Below are positions 63,938 through 64,000 of a DNA stretch of 64,000 nucleotides, in pieces. This DNA comes from Bin95 sp965220855 (GTDB lineage: Bacteria > Pseudomonadota > Alphaproteobacteria > Bin95). Location of the stretch: contig CBDCQY010000001.1 of assembly GCA_965220855.1 (NCBI GenBank), positions 2,852,001 to 2,916,000 of the forward strand. Reading direction: 5' to 3'. The translations under genes were made by a program, and so were the position numbers. The notes beneath the pieces are model-generated. The model had not been told where the DNA came from, searched no databases, and saw only the letters and a program-made list of their open reading frames with translations. How positions within the stretch are numbered: position 1 is the first letter of the stretch; every line of letters starts with the position of its first letter.

Positions 63938-64000
63938 GACGGCGGCAAGCCAGCACAGCCGCGCCCGCGCCGCAAGCGCCGGGATGCGGCGTTCTGTATT

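Overview
This is a 64 kb piece of a very GC-rich (by eye about 70%) chromosome with tightly packed genes. Many neighbours overlap by ATGA or GTGA, and GTG and TTG starts are common. The gene content points to a respiratory alphaproteobacterium: a complete ccoNOQP-ccoGHIS cbb3 oxidase locus, Fur, FdhD/MoeA/MobA, an intracellular PHB depolymerase, a glycolate oxidase GlcDEF set, a DUF1640 coiled-coil protein, and many CoA-ester and ABC/MFS/TTT uptake genes. I cannot place it to genus from sequence alone. No rRNA, tRNA or CRISPR array was seen, and no gene-free stretch exceeds 300 bases.

Layout. 1-6.9 kb: creatininase-like gene (cut by the window edge), histidine phosphatase, two divergent CaiB/BaiF CoA-transferases (one with permuted domain order), then an alpha/beta hydrolase, MFS transporter and VOC protein in one operon. 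6.8-10.1 kb: DUF488, moeA, fdhD, mobA (molybdenum cofactor). 10.2-18 kb: the cbb3 oxidase and its assembly genes. 18-20.2 kb: fur and a ferric-iron ABC permease. 20.2-21.9 kb: a lone OLD-type ATPase/nuclease. 22-28.3 kb: enoyl-CoA hydratase-like and acyl-CoA dehydrogenase genes and a bisC-type molybdoenzyme, interrupted by a low-GC two-gene cassette. 28.4-32.9 kb: liv-type ABC importer. 33-45 kb: mixed catabolism and transport (HaaO, two DapA-like lyases, a PaaK-thiolase gene remnant with TetR, UxaA/GarD dehydratase, MFS, PhaZ, TctC, anti-sigma-like ATPase, SDR). 44.5-47.6 kb: serS-pcm-nlpD. 47.6-53 kb: serine hydrolase, OmpR/EnvZ-type pair, ilvE-like aminotransferase, thiolase. 53-54.6 kb: an EcoRV-type restriction-modification pair. 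54.8-63.9 kb: acnA, asparaginase, glcF-glcE, a repeat-built coiled-coil gene on the opposite strand, glcD, and an EI24 membrane protein.

The strongest unusual signal is at 23.9-26.1 kb. Two overlapping AT-richer genes are flanked by 67-base direct repeats (2 mismatches). The repeats duplicate the junction between the acyl-CoA dehydrogenase stop and the bisC start, so both host genes stay intact. The upstream gene has a short GLNPS motif suggestive of a uracil-DNA-glycosylase-like fold (weak). The downstream gene belongs to a family I cannot name. No integrase is present, which suggests a passive cargo module, possibly for defence or nucleic-acid processing (inference). With the OLD nuclease and the EcoRV-type R-M pair, the window holds three possible anti-phage modules embedded singly among housekeeping genes instead of in one island.
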